From Solanum dulcamara (lineage: Eukaryota; Streptophyta; Magnoliopsida; Solanales; Solanaceae): a stretch of DNA of 64,000 nucleotides. Both the position numbers and the translations under genes were made by a program. The DNA lies in assembly GCF_947179165.1 (NCBI RefSeq), contig NC_077248.1:47270232-47334231 (forward strand), given 5' to 3'. This document shows positions 33,113 through 45,990 of this stretch, one piece after another. Below the pieces are notes generated by a model. The model ran no database searches. It worked only from the letters and a program-made list of their open reading frames with translations, and was not told the DNA's origin. Position 1 is the first letter of the stretch, and each line of letters begins with the position of its first letter.

Positions 33113-33250
33113 AGGAGGTGTATATTTCGAGGCTCATGACACATGTTGCACAAATAGAGGAGGAGAAGTTGAAAGAGAGGTCTAGAAGGGAATCCAAGAG
33201 GGTTCGAACCGATAGTGGAGGTAACATTTCATATGGTAAGCCCGACAATG
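33113..33250 (+). pseudogene. Ty3/gypsy element 2: gag fragment left of the LARD
   Basis: One open frame reads SRLMTHVAQIEEEKLKERSR and then SKRVRTDSGG, NISYGKPDN, a Tekay-type Gag segment upstream of the zinc knuckle. It is cut on the left by the Athila-like LTR and on the right by the LARD-like element. The frame resumes at 45574. Confidence 0.8.
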
Positions 33251-36200
33251 TGTTACACCCCAGAAAATTTTGTGTTACTAAGGCTACAGATGGCTTAATG
33301 TGAGCTCGAGAAGGAGCAAATATTACAAGTATAGAGAATGAAATTCTACTGTAGTAGCATTAGGATAGCATGAGTATAATATTTGGAGTTCGTATAATAT
33401 GATTGGAATGATATGTTAAAAGATATATATCCCTCATAACCGTGAGCTGAGGTGGGGCTCACATGATGGAATATTTATTAAAAAGACATATGATAATTTA
33501 CATGGATAATACATATAAATTTAAACACAACTCAAGAAGGACCCTTGATCCAAATCCAAGTGTAAGCCCTCCAGAAGATGTTTTTAAGTTACTTTTCGGG
33601 TGATCTGACTTGGGGAGATCATAAACCCATCATTATTTGGAATTTGGGAAAACTTCTAAAATTAAAGTTGTATATAATTGGATTATGTTTCCAACCATAG
33701 GTCATGGGAATTTATTCGATATCGAAATCAAGAGATATGACTATTTTACTGAACAAAGGTGCTGGCCACAAATAAAGAGCCTGACACATGGTGGACACGT
33801 GGCGGGACCACTCCACCGCCCTTTATCACTGTAAGTAGGCTCAAAAGAGGTCATAAATAGTATGATAATTGTTATATTCCATAATTTTGTGCATTGGACT
33901 ATTCGTGAGCTAATGGATTGTTATATTCCGTATTTTCATACGTCGAGTTATTCAAAAGAGAATCGACTCAAGTTAAAGACGGGATCGTTTTGGTACACGA
34001 AGTAGAAATCTTTAATTTCTAATTCTAATTTGAAGATATTAGTTGAGATTAAGAATTAATTAATCATGGTTGGATTATTAAGTAGAAATTTGGGATTAAT
34101 TAAGATGAATTAAGCAAGTAGTGGAATAAAAAGTGGCATCCACTGCCACATGGCCAATTCCGATTGGGGCATGTTTTAGTAGACGAAAATAAGAATCTTT
34201 GGGAAGCAAAATGGTATTTAAGTTGACCATAAAAATCTGCTGCAAACATAAAAAATCTACAGCCCTCATTATTCTCCAACTCTAAAACATTCTTCACCAA
34301 GAGAGAAGCTCTTATCTTATCCAAGAGAGAGGCTCAGCCATGGTTGATTGAGAAGCTCCAAGTTTGGTGATTAAAAGTATTTTTTTTCAAGTGTTACAAC
34401 CCTTTATAAGGTCCCTAGCAATGTGACTTTGACCAAAAAAAATCAGCACTAAAACGTTTTCCAACTCTAGATAATTCTTTGAAGAAAGAAGTGAGAAATG
34501 TGAAGAGAAATCGGCCAAGCATTGGCTTGAGGAAGAAATTAAGGGGTCAAGTGTGGTGATTCTTCAAGGTTATGGAAGGAAGGGGATATTTAGGGAAACT
34601 AAAATATTAATGAACCAAGCCTCAAGTTCCAAGCAAGTTGTGTCACTATAACCTAAGGTAAGATTTCATCTCTTTTTCCTCATCTCGGAGGCAATTTAAA
34701 CTTTTATAAGTTGATGAATGTATGAAACTATGGTTGTTGATGTTGAGGTTTTGTTGAGACATGTTGAGGGCTGTTTTGGTATAGGAAATGATGAAATACT
34801 TTTGCTTAGTATTTTGATTGTTATCGTTATAGATTTTATGATGAGAATGAAGGTATTTAGTGGTAAAGTTGAAGCTAAACTTGTTGTGGGATGTTGTAAG
34901 AATTATATTGATGATAATGTAGTTTACTTGAATATGAAAAGGGTGATATAATTTTCTTTTGGCTTCTGCTATGTCTCACGAAAAGTTGATGAAAAGTTAG
35001 TATGAAATAAGGTATAAAAATAGTATGTGGTGTTCTTGGTGTATCCACAAGTATTTGCAAGGTGTTGAGTATCATCATGTTGTTAGTTAGGGGCTGTTTT
35101 GATAGGTTGTTGTTCTTGTGGAGCTTAGAAAATTAATGATATTTAAGAATATATATTGTGTTGTATGTTGGTTGGGCTGCTGTAGGGTTGTTTCAATGAA
35201 CATTACGATTATTAATTATTAAAGATAACTTGAAAATGTAGTAGTTGTATGTGGATTTGGATTATTGTCGGATGTTATGTATGTGGGCAGCATTAACTTA
35301 CAAATAATGTTATAATGAAGAGATTAACTTGTATTAAATGGAGTTGGAATCAAGAAAACTCCATGATTAGTGTTGATGTTGAAATGGATAAATTGGAGTT
35401 GCTTGGATTAGATTGGGTTGATTATCGCTATTGCTATTATTATCAAGGATTATGTGTTAAAAGTGAAGGGATTGTATATGTTAATATTAAATATCCATTT
35501 GGGCCGTATTGGGGTTGTTCTAAACTAAAATTGGTGGGTTAATATCGATTAATATGGCGGTTTTTACAGTGGCTTATTACAAAGAGAAAATGAAAGCATT
35601 CGACATGTCAAGTTGGAGATGTAATTGATTTAAGGATGCTTGTAATCTGTGGATGCTTGTGTTGAATTGAAGGATTAAGTGTAGTTATGATTATGCAATG
35701 TATGGTTAATTGTTGGGCTATTATAAATCATTTCCATAAGGTGTGGTGGCTGCAACCTATTAGGAATAATCCGATAGCATTATAGTTGTCATATTGATAG
35801 TTAACGAAACTCGAATGTTATGTAGGCTGTTCGGAATATTCTTGAATCTCGTTTTGGCTAATTTTAACAAGGTATTTTAATGTGTGATTGTTGATTTTGA
35901 TCGGTGGTTGTATGACTGATTTGGAGATGAGAAAAGTGATCATTATAGGCGAGGTGCAGTCCAATATATTTTTCTAGAAATAACTTACTAACGACGAAGT
36001 ACGTTTTATGCCTTTCCATAGCCTAACCATAGTTCTTAACGTATTAATATACATTGAGACCCAATGGGGCAGCATATACATGTTGTGTGTGGATAAACTC
36101 TAAAGGTATGTAAAGCTAACCTTTCTTTCTTTTGGCATGATCCATATGAAACAAAAGAAAGATGAATGTATAAATCCAAAGAAGCTCTTATTCTTAGATA

Positions 36201-36752
36201 CACTAGGATGACTAATGTTCTTGATTCCTATAACTCATATTATTATATCTTGATACATATGTATGATTCCATCCATCCTAATTTGGTATAACTCATAGTT
36301 TGGTATAATTTATGATTCTTGTTCACCTCTTAATATTGCAACTCTTGGAATAATTGAGCCACCGCCCTCAAGTCTTCTATATGATTGGATAGTGATTGAT
36401 ATGAAAAGCTCTATTTTTTTAAAAAAGAAAGACTCTATAATGACTAATGTCTCTGACTTCATAAGTTATTTCACATTATATCAAAACATTTCTATGATTC
36501 CTGAGGCTCCCATTTTATATAGTTCATAATGATATATAAAGAGTACTTAATATGACTATCGCTTGAAACTCAAATGTTAGCTAGTCTACTTGTTCATCTA
36601 GTCTCAGATGATGATTTAATGGAATCTGATTACTCGCTTCTCTACTCGTGCATATTATTGTTATATCTTTCACCGAGTCTTGGGCCGGGTATGTATTCGT
36701 GCATAATTTTACTGCATTGTTCATCGAGTCCCTCACTAGAGGGTCGAGTACA

Positions 36753-36813
<61 letters not shown>

Positions 36814-37710
36814 ATAATATGATATGATGACATGATGGTGTGATGATGGAGCCGAGCCCCATGATGGGCTGAATATGATATATGTATATGACAGATTCAC
36901 CGAGTCCATAATGGGTCAAATATGATATATTATATAATAATGCATGATTTTATTTCATAAGGCACAGGTAAAATGATTTCTTGATTATTATACTTGTCTC
37001 CTGAATCTCTACTTCAGATATGACCTCCTTTATGGTATTTTATACTTTATATACTCAGTACATATGTTGTACTGACCTCGTCTCTTCGGGGGGAGATGGG
37101 GGGCTGTATTTTATGTCCGTAGGTACAGATACTCATTTCAGGGATCCGCCAACTTAGAATTTCCACTCAACTATTTTGGACTACTCCATTGTCCCGTAGC
37201 CCAGACTTTTGGTATTGACCCTTTTGATGTATATATTTGTTTATCCATGGGTACGGCGGAGCCCTATCCCGTCATATGTTACTGTTAATTCTCTTAGAGG
37301 TCTGTAGACATATATGTATGTTGTATATAGATTTAGTCCATCTATGTTAATGATTTATGTTTTGGGACTTTCCCATTCGTAGTTGCAGCCTTGTTGGCTT
37401 GCGTATGTATATGTATATTTTGGGAATATGGTATATAATAGAAGCCTTGTCAGCTTATGTATATGTATATACTGGGGCATTCCTATATGTAATGACAGCC
37501 TTATTGGCTTACGTACTATATTATCTTTGATGTTGCATCTCCTCAAAAGACAGGTTGCGTTATTATATAAATATGAGACAGTTTCGAGATGATATTCTAT
37601 TTCCTTAAGTCTCATATCATGTTTAGTTGTTGATTGATTAAAGATAACATGTGCGTATACAAGTATCCAGTTAGGGAACTAGTCACGGCCCACGGGGTTG
37701 GGTCGTGACA
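33251..37710 (+). repeat. 5' LTR (4.46 kb) of the LARD-like element
   Basis: It begins TGTTACACCCCAG and ends TTGGGTCGTGACA. A (TA)n tract of about 28 units lies at 36754-36810. The sequence is AT-rich, without a credible coding frame. Relative to the 3' LTR it carries about 258 extra bases (33717-33974) and a longer TA tract. Confidence 0.9.
36754..36810. repeat. (TA)n microsatellite in the LARD 5' LTR
   Basis: About 28 uninterrupted TA units. The matching place in the 3' LTR (44674-44692) has about nine, so the tract has changed length since insertion. Three apparent ORFs here are poly-Tyr-Ile artefacts. Confidence 0.95.
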
Positions 37711-37745
37711 GAAGTCATAACAGAAGTAGTATTAGAGAAGTTCAT
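37711..37745 (+). other. Displaced, degenerate PBS of the LARD-like element
   Basis: The tRNA-Met-like motif GTAGTATTAGAG (37727-37738) begins 16 bases after the LTR end. GAAGTCATAACA intervenes, resembling an imprecise extra copy of the LTR-end/PBS border. The following TTCATCCTCGGAGTGTCTAT is the Tekay-type leader. Confidence 0.55.
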
Positions 37746-40700
37746 CCTCGGAGTGTCTATAGACCGTATCTAGTAGAGTCTTGTTTATCGGTATATTGTG
37801 CATCACATCTTTAAACACAGGGCTGCAGGACATTTAGGATACTACCTTTATTTCATATCTAAGATTGTGCGATAGAGCCGAGTCATAGAAAATGAAATCC
37901 TTCATACTAACCTTTGATTTCAACAGAAGGACGACATCGACAGAAGGAAGTGACTGACGATATTGGAAGTTAGAAAGCACGCACGTAAGCAAAGGAATGA
38001 AAGATATATGTCAGGTAAGGTATTGGAGTACGATTAAAATGTAAAGTTGATAATTGAAAGGAAAAGTAGACAAGAAAGTGTAGCAGGTGCAGTTCGAGTT
38101 GGACATACGAGGTAAGTCCATTATTTTCATACTATTATTAATATTGGGTGCCCTGTGTGGCTGTGATATAATATGATATGAATATATATATGTTGGCCTT
38201 GTGAGACATTGTTGGTATTTTTTGTGTACAGGTTTTGAGATAGCAAGAAGTACAGAGGAAACTCTGCCTAAATTTTCCCAGAAATAAAAAACAAAAAAAA
38301 AGCAAAATAAAGAGAAAATGGGACATAAGTTCATAATATGTCTTGAAGGTTGACACCGACAAGGTAAATTTATTATGTTGGAGTAAATAGTTAAGATATA
38401 CCCTCCATGTCATCCGTAAGGGGCACCATTCTATCTTGGGAAATTTTAATTTTGGAAAAAGCCTATATGAGCAACAAAGTTTAGAATTCATTTGAATGGA
38501 CCAAGATACTTTCCAGCCATAATGTTTCCTTAAAAGAAACTTATGTTGAAGGGCAAAAACATTCGGTAATTAAGTTTTACTTTTGTTGAAAAGTAAAAAT
38601 TCATCAACAATTAGTTTGTGTACTAGATAATTCATTCACGACTCAAGAATAAACTTGAAGGTAAACCATGTGAATCAAGCACTAAGAAGTCCTATGGTGC
38701 TTATCGGATTCTAGTTTACTTCCGGTGGTGGTTGGAGAATGCTTCATGATAACATTTTATTAATTTTTAACCAACTAATTGGAGATGGAATTTGTGGAAG
38801 AAAAACCTAAATTTGTGAGCTATTAAGGATAGGATTGATCAGAAGGGGTGAAGGGTTGAGTACTCCTAGTCTAGGGAGTGTAATTAAAACATAGTAAGAA
38901 ATGTGAATAAGGTTAAGAAGTGTTACATTATAGGATGGATTACGAACGAGATGTAATGTGAATACCATAAGGATTGCTATAGGAATGAGTAAAGCCTAAC
39001 AAGGAGGTAACTAAATAATACGATGTGATTAGTGTGAAATGGAAAAGCAAATGTAGAACGAATACGAATGACTTACCAAGTTCTATAGATAAAGTTCAAA
39101 ATAAAAGTCAAGTGGTAACAAAATGGATATGATTTTAAGTATGACGTTAGCGTTGGGTACACAACAAGGGTGAAAACGTATGAGGCATAAATGAGTATTG
39201 TGTATACGTGACTTCACCTCGAAAAATAGTGAGATACTTAAAGGATAAAGATTGTAGATTTGTGAAACAACTGATGCATTGTGAACTTATTAGAGGAACA
39301 AGTGATATCCGTTGGGATAAAGATAGTGTTATAAAAAAAAAGTTTGAAACACTTACCATTAGAATATAAGTGCTACCAAATAGAGAATCTGAAATGATTA
39401 TAAGCACTTGCTAATCACTGATTGGAATGAGTGGAATGCGGCTTTGGATAAATTGCTACATTAATTATATTACTCGAGTACCAATGATCAAATGAGATTT
39501 TGTACTATATTGGGAGTTCTCTTCACCTCATGATTGTGTTAAGGTTTTGTACATGGGTAATCTAAGTTATAGATGATATAAAGGAAGACATGGATATGGT
39601 GCAATATACCAAATACATTGGAAAAGAATCATATGAATTTGAAAATTTGAAATCAGGGCATAGAGTAGAATATAAACAGATAATGATGTGGGTTCACCCT
39701 AAAGGGAAAAAACAGATGAGAGAAATACAAGTGTAAGATGAAATCAAATGACACTGCAATACGTTAATGTGAACAGTTAAATTTCAAATGAGATCCCATG
39801 CTAGAAAAGTTAGTAAGATTTGAGAGCCAGCAATAAATGGATAGAAGCCAAGATGATATTTGAGACGGTGCTGAGAATTATTAGTAAAAATGTTGGATAG
39901 TATGACATCAAAAGATGGATACTTAAAAAAGGACGAATACGACAAGAGATACTAACGAGTAACTTAAAGATATTACAAAGGATAGGAAGGCTATACTAGA
40001 TTAGCTGTTAAGATATTGGCAATGAAGTTATTGGCTAATGATATTGTGACATACAAGTAACAAAGGAGAAAGGATAAGAAATCTCTCGTATGGTAGAATA
40101 TGAGAAAATTAAATGGTAAGTAAAAGAAGGGAAACAAATATGACAAAATAGCCAGCAAGTGAGTGCTAGTACAATAAGATATGTAGAGCAGTATAAGCCA
40201 GGAGAAGGAAAGACTATGATTAGAATTGAACGCACTTGGTACAAATTATACAAAAATAGTTATGCAACCTATGAATATTGGTATGCTAAGGGTGAGATGA
40301 AGTGATTACTTGATAAAAAGAATAAGAATTCAGTAACAACAATATGATTGCAATATTTCAGATACATCAAGGAAAAGTATAAGATGGTTTGAGATGAAAC
40401 TACAAAGATATAATTAGTAATGAGGGCAAAAGCCATAAGTGAGACTTGATATTAATGGAAAGAGGTAAGAGAAAATATAGGGTCTGCATAAAGATTAGCA
40501 TGACAATGTTAAGGTATCTTATGGGCTAATTTAAACACCTACACATATTTGTGTAAATATTACAATCGGATGCGTGGCAGGAGAACTAAGAACAAATTTG
40601 AGTAAAGGGGCAATAGATGAGTTTGAGTCAAAAATAGAAAAATGACTCAAGATAATATGCCTAAAGTATTGCTAGTTAGGGTAAAGAAAATTACAAAATG

Positions 40701-41420
40701 ATTTAATTGAGACAATCAGAGCAAGCGGGTTACTAGTTGCTGGATGACGGTAAGGTCATAATATGAAGGAACCCTAGCGCTAATTGATAGCCAACCCAAA
40801 AGATCAAGATCAAGAGGTAAAAGAAAATGATAGTTAAACACTTTCAAGAGAAAGTCAGAAAGTGATACATGATGCCGAAGATTCCAAAATATGGACTGCC
40901 GCAACAGAGTAAAGAAAGAATATTGGAGTACACAAATATTACCCCTTGTGAAATTTTGTTTTACTTGTAGAACCTGTGAAGGGTTCACAGGTTACTAGAG
41001 GTATGCAATACTCAAGGGATATTAAAGTATAAACCGATGAGGGGAGTCTACGCGTTATAAAAAGCTTATTTATAGATTAAGAGGTAAGATAGAAGAAACT
41101 ATACCTTGAGGGGATAACTATAAGAGAAGCACAATAGGAGAAGCATAAGAAGAAAGTAAGATTTTAGTGGAAGAGCAATACAACTGACAATGAACTACGA
41201 AGTAAAGAGAAGAGTAAAGACAATGATGTAAAGTTATTACCTCGGGAAGCAATAAAAAAGAAGAAGTATTGCATGAATGACAATGTAAAGACTTGGAATG
41301 TGTTATAATGAACTAAAGCGAATCTACAAACGGAGGAGGTATGTGAAGGGCATAATTAACTAAGAGAATACTTGAAAAATATTGGGAATTCAGAATCAAT
41401 TTAACATTTGAGGACGAATG
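37746..41420 (+). mobile_element. Non-coding interior of the LARD-like element
   Basis: The first 250 bp resemble the untranslated leader of Tekay/Del elements. From about 38500 to 41420 the plus strand is rich in A and G, with very few C or T runs. No frame longer than about 90 codons on the plus strand resembles gag or pol; the 117-codon frame at 38138-38491 is antisense and low complexity. I recognise no captured host gene. Confidence 0.75.
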
Positions 41421-41438
41421 TTCTAAAGGGGAGAAGGA
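41421..41438 (+). other. Polypurine tract of the LARD-like element
   Basis: TTCTAAAGGGGAGAAGGA directly precedes the 3' LTR. The preceding GAGGACGAATG is the same context as in Tekay/Del elements. Confidence 0.8.
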
Positions 41439-44400
41439 TGTTATACCCCAGAAAATTTTGTGTTACTAAGGCTACAGATGGATTAATATGAGCTCGAGGA
41501 GGAGAAAATATTACAAGTATAGAGAATGAAATTCTACTATAGTAGCATAAGGATATCATGAGTATAATATTTGGAGTTCGTACAATATGATTGAAATGAT
41601 ATGTTAAAAGATATATAGCCCTCATAACTGTTAGATGATGTGGGGACCACATGATGAGATATTTATAAAAAGGACATATGGTAAGTTATATGGATAATAT
41701 ATGTGAAGTTAAACACAACTCAAGAAGGATCCTTGATCCAAATCCAAGTGTAAGCCCTCTAAAGGATGTTTTTAAGTTATGTTTTTGGGCGATTTGACTT
41801 GGAGAGACCATAACCCCATCATTATTTGAGAATTTGGGAAAACTCCTAAAATAAAAGTTGTAGATAATTGGATTATCTTTCCAACCACAGATCGTTAGAA
41901 TTTATTAAAGACAGAATCATTTTCGGACACGAAGTAGATATCTTTAATTCTTAATTCTAATTAGAATATATTAGTTGAGATTACGAATTAATTAACCATG
42001 GTTTGATTATTAAGTGGGAATTTGGGTATAATTAAGATGAATTAAGCTTGTAGTGGGATAAAAAGTGGCCTCCACTGCCACATGGCCAATTCCGATTGGT
42101 CCATGTTTTAGTAGGGGACAATAAGACTCCTTGGGCAGCAAAATGGTCTTTAAGTTGACCATAAAAATCTACTGCAAACATACAAATATCTGCATCCCTC
42201 ATTATTCTCCCACTCTAGAACATTCTTCACCAAGAGAGAGGCTTGGCCATGGTTAATGGAGAAGCTCCAAGATTGATGATAAAAAGTAGTTTTCTTCAAC
42301 TGTTTCAACCCTTTAGAAGGTCCCTAGCAATGTGACTTTGACCAGAAAACATCAGCACCAAAACGTTTTCCAACTCTAGATAATTCTTTGAAGAAAGAAG
42401 TGAGAAATGTGAAGAGAAATCGGCCAAGCATTGGCTTGAGGAAGAAATTAAGGGGTCAAGTGTGGTGATTCTTCAAGGTTATGGAAGGAAGGAGAGAGTC
42501 TTTAGGGAAACAAAAACATTGATGAACCAATCCTCAAGTTCCAAGTAAGTTGTGCCACTATAACCTAAGGTAAGATTTCATCTCTTTTTCCTCATCTTGG
42601 AGGCAATTCAAACTTTTATAATTTGATAAATATATGAAATTATGGGTGTTGATGTTGAGGTGTTGTTGATCCATGTTGGGGGCTATTTTTGTATAGGAAA
42701 TGGAGAAATACTTTTGCTTAGTATTTTGATTGTTATCGTTATGGATTTTATGATGAGAATGAATGTATTTAGTGGTTAAAGTTAAAGCTAGACTTGTTGT
42801 GGATTGTTGTAAGAATTATATTGATGATAATGTAGTTTACTTGCATATGAAAAGGGTGATATAATTATCTTTTGGCTTCTTCTATGTCTCACCAAAAGTT
42901 GATGAAAAGTTAGTATGAAATAAGGTATAAAAATTGTATGTGGTGTTCTTGGTGTATCCACAAGTATTTACAAGGTGTCGAGTATCATCATGTTGTTAGT
43001 TAGGGGCTGTTTTGATAGGTTGTTGTTGTTTTTGTGGAGCTTGGAAAATTAATGATATTTAAGAATATATGTTGTGTTGTATGTTGGTTGGGCTGCTGTA
43101 GGGTTGTTTCAATGAATGTTATGATTATTAATTATTAAAGATAACTTGAAAATGTAGTAGTTGTATGTGGATTTAGATTGTTGTTGGATGTTATGAATGT
43201 GGCCAGCCTTAACTTACAAATAATGTTATAATGAAGAGATTAATTTGTATTAAATAAAATTGAAAGCAAGAAAACTCCATGATTAGTGTTGGTGTTGAAA
43301 TGGATAAATTGAAGTTGCTTAAATTAGATTGGGTTGATTATCACTATTGCTATTATTATCAAGGATTATGTGTTAAAAGTGAAGGGATTGTATATGTTAA
43401 TATTAAATCTCCATTTAAGCCGTATTGGGGCTATTCTCAACTAAAAATGGTGGATTAATATCGATTAATGTGGTAGTTTTTATTGTGGCTTATTACAAAA
43501 TGAAAATGAAAGCATTTGACATGTCAAGTTGGAGTTGTAATTGATTTAAGGGCTGCTTGTAATATGTGGCTGCTTGTGTTGAATTGAAGGATTAAGTGTA
43601 GTTATGATTATGTATTGTATGGTTAATTATTGGGATGATATAAATCATTTCCGTAAGATATGGTGGCTGCAACCTATTAGGAATAATTCGATAGCATTGT
43701 AGTTGTCATGTTGATAATTAATGAAACTCGAATGTTATGTAGGCTGTTCGGAATATTCTTGAATCTCATTTTGGCTAATTTTAACAAGGTATTTTAATGT
43801 GTGATTGTTGATGTTGATCGGTGGTTGTATGACTGATTTGGAGATGAGAAAAGTGATCATTATAGGCGAGGTGCTGTCCAATATATTTTTCTAGAAATAA
43901 CTTACTAACGACGAAGTACGTTTTATGCCTTTCCATAGCCTAACCATAGTTCTTAACATATTAATATAGGTTGAGACCCAATGGGGCAGCATATATATGT
44001 TATGTGTGGATAAATGCTAAAGGTATGTAAATCTAACCTTTCTTTCTTTTTACATGATCCATATGAAATAAATGGACGACGAATGTATAAATTCCAAAGA
44101 AGCTCTTATTCTTAGATACACTAGAATGGCTAAAGTTCTTGATTCCTATAACTCATATCATTATGTCTTGATACATTTGTATGATTCCAGCCATCCTAAT
44201 TTGGTATAACTCATATTTCGGTATAATTCATGATTCTTGTTCACCTTTTAATGTTGGAACTCTTGGAATAATTGAGCTACCACCCTCAAGTCTTCTGTAT
44301 GATTAGATAGTGATTGATATGAACAACTCCTATTTTTTTTTAAAAAGAAAGGCTCTATAATGACTAATGTCTCTGACTTCATAAGTTATTTCACATTATA

Positions 44401-45573
44401 TCGATACATGTCTATGATTCCCGAGGCTCCCATTTTATATAGTTCATAATGATATATAAAGAGTACTTAATATGACTACCGCTTGACATTCGAATGTTAG
44501 CTAGTCTACTTATTCATCGAGTCTCAGATTATTATTTAATTGTATGTGGTTACTCACTACTCTACTCGTTCATACTATTGTTACTTCTTTCATCGAGTCC
44601 CAGGCTGGGTATATATTCATGCATAGTTTTACTGCATTTTTCACCAAGTCCGTCACTAGAGAGATGGGTATGGTATATATATATATATATATGATATGAT
44701 GACATGATGGTGTGATGATGGCGCCGAGACCTATGATGGGTTGAATATTATACATGTATATGATAGATTCACCGAGTCCATAATGGGCCAGATATGATAT
44801 ATGATATAATCATGCATGATTTTATTTAATAAGGCACAAGTATAGTGATTTCTTGATTATTATACTTGTCTCCTGAATTTCTACTTCAGATGTGACCTCC
44901 TTTATGGTATTTTATGCTTTATATACTCAGTACATATTTCATACTGACCCTCTCTCTTTAGGGAGGCTGTTTTTCATGCCCATAAGAACATATACTCATT
45001 TCAGGAATTCGTCAGCTTAGGATTTTCACTCAGCTATTTTAGAGTACTCCATTGTTTTGGAGCCTAGACTTTTGATATTGACCCTTTTGATGTATATATT
45101 TGTTTATCCATGGGTACGGCGGGGCCCTTTCCCATCATATGTTACTGTTAATACTCTTAGAGGTCTGTAGACATATATATGGGTTGCATATAGACATTGT
45201 CCAGCTTTGTTAATGCCTTATATTTTGGGATGTTCCTATTCATGGTGGCAGCCTTATCTGCTTGCATATGTATATGTATATTTTGGAAATATGGTGTATA
45301 GTTGCATCCTTGTCGGCTTGCGTAAATGTATATACTGGGGCATTCCTACATGTAATGATAGCCTTGTTGGCGTACATACTATGTTATCTTTGATGTTGTA
45401 ACTCCTCAAGAGACAGGTTCCATTATTATATAATTATGGGACAGTTTTGAGATGACATTCTATTTCCTTAAGTCTCATATCATGTTTAGTTTCTTATTGA
45501 TTATAGATAACATGTGTGTATACCAGTGTCAAGTTTGGACTCTAGTCACGGCCCACGGGATTGGGTCGTGACA
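41439..45573 (+). repeat. 3' LTR (4.14 kb) of the LARD-like element
   Basis: It begins TGTTATACCCCAG and ends TTGGGTCGTGACA, followed by the TSD CAATG. It is closely similar to the 5' LTR over its whole length, apart from a 258-bp deletion near 41905 and a shorter TA tract. Confidence 0.9.
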
Positions 45574-45990
45574 CAATGGAGGCCATTCTCAATTTTATCA
45601 AAAGTATTTCTGCTAAAATTCATCAAACACTCCAGATCCAAAGTTCGATAAAGATTGGGTGCCAAACCCTAAGGTTCATGGAGTAGCTCTGAGTGATTAA
45701 GTTATCCCTATATGCAAAAAGTGTAAAAAGAACCAAAAATAAGAATGCGTAGAGGGATCTGATGCATTCTATAGGTATGGTAAGTTGGGTCATTAAGCAA
45801 AGAATTATAGGAGTGGTGATAGACCCTAGGCTTAGGTTACAGACCATTTGGATTAGCGTGGTACTACTTTGGGTGGCGGTCAGCGCCAAAACAGATTTTG
45901 TGCCATTCATACTCTTCAGGAGCTAGAGAGGTAGCAATTCTATGTCTAAAGGTTAATTCAACCCCTGACTGTAAGTTTGGAAAATAATTT
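45574..45990 (+). pseudogene. Ty3/gypsy element 2: gag remainder with zinc knuckle
   Basis: With one copy of the TSD removed, the gag frame from 33250 continues as GGHSQFYQKYFC, followed by frameshifts. The zinc knuckle near 45765-45815 reads AFYRYGKLGH-AKNY: its Cys residues have become Tyr or Phe and a stop intervenes. Protease should follow but is missing. The sequence passes directly into the RT leader region near 46000. Confidence 0.75.

Larger units (their letters stand above)
33246..45578 (+). mobile_element. Complete non-autonomous LARD-like LTR element
   Basis: The element at 33251-45573 is 12,323 bp and is flanked by a perfect 5-bp TSD, CAATG (33246-33250 and 45574-45578). It has two LTRs of 4,460 and 4,135 bp and a 3.7-kb interior with a degenerate PBS and a good polypurine tract, but no gag or pol. 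Large LTRs plus a non-coding interior match the definition of a large retrotransposon derivative (LARD), which must borrow proteins from an autonomous relative. The leader and PPT resemble Tekay/Del elements, so such an element is the likely helper (inference). Confidence 0.85.

Noticed and set aside
36574..36919. ORFs of 112, 82 and 63 codons over the TA tract
   Set aside because: They consist of Tyr-Ile repeats produced by the (TA)n microsatellite.
38011..38491. Antisense ORFs of 107 and 117 codons in the LARD interior
   Set aside because: They arise from the purine-rich plus strand (Phe/Leu-rich on the opposite strand) and match no protein family I know.
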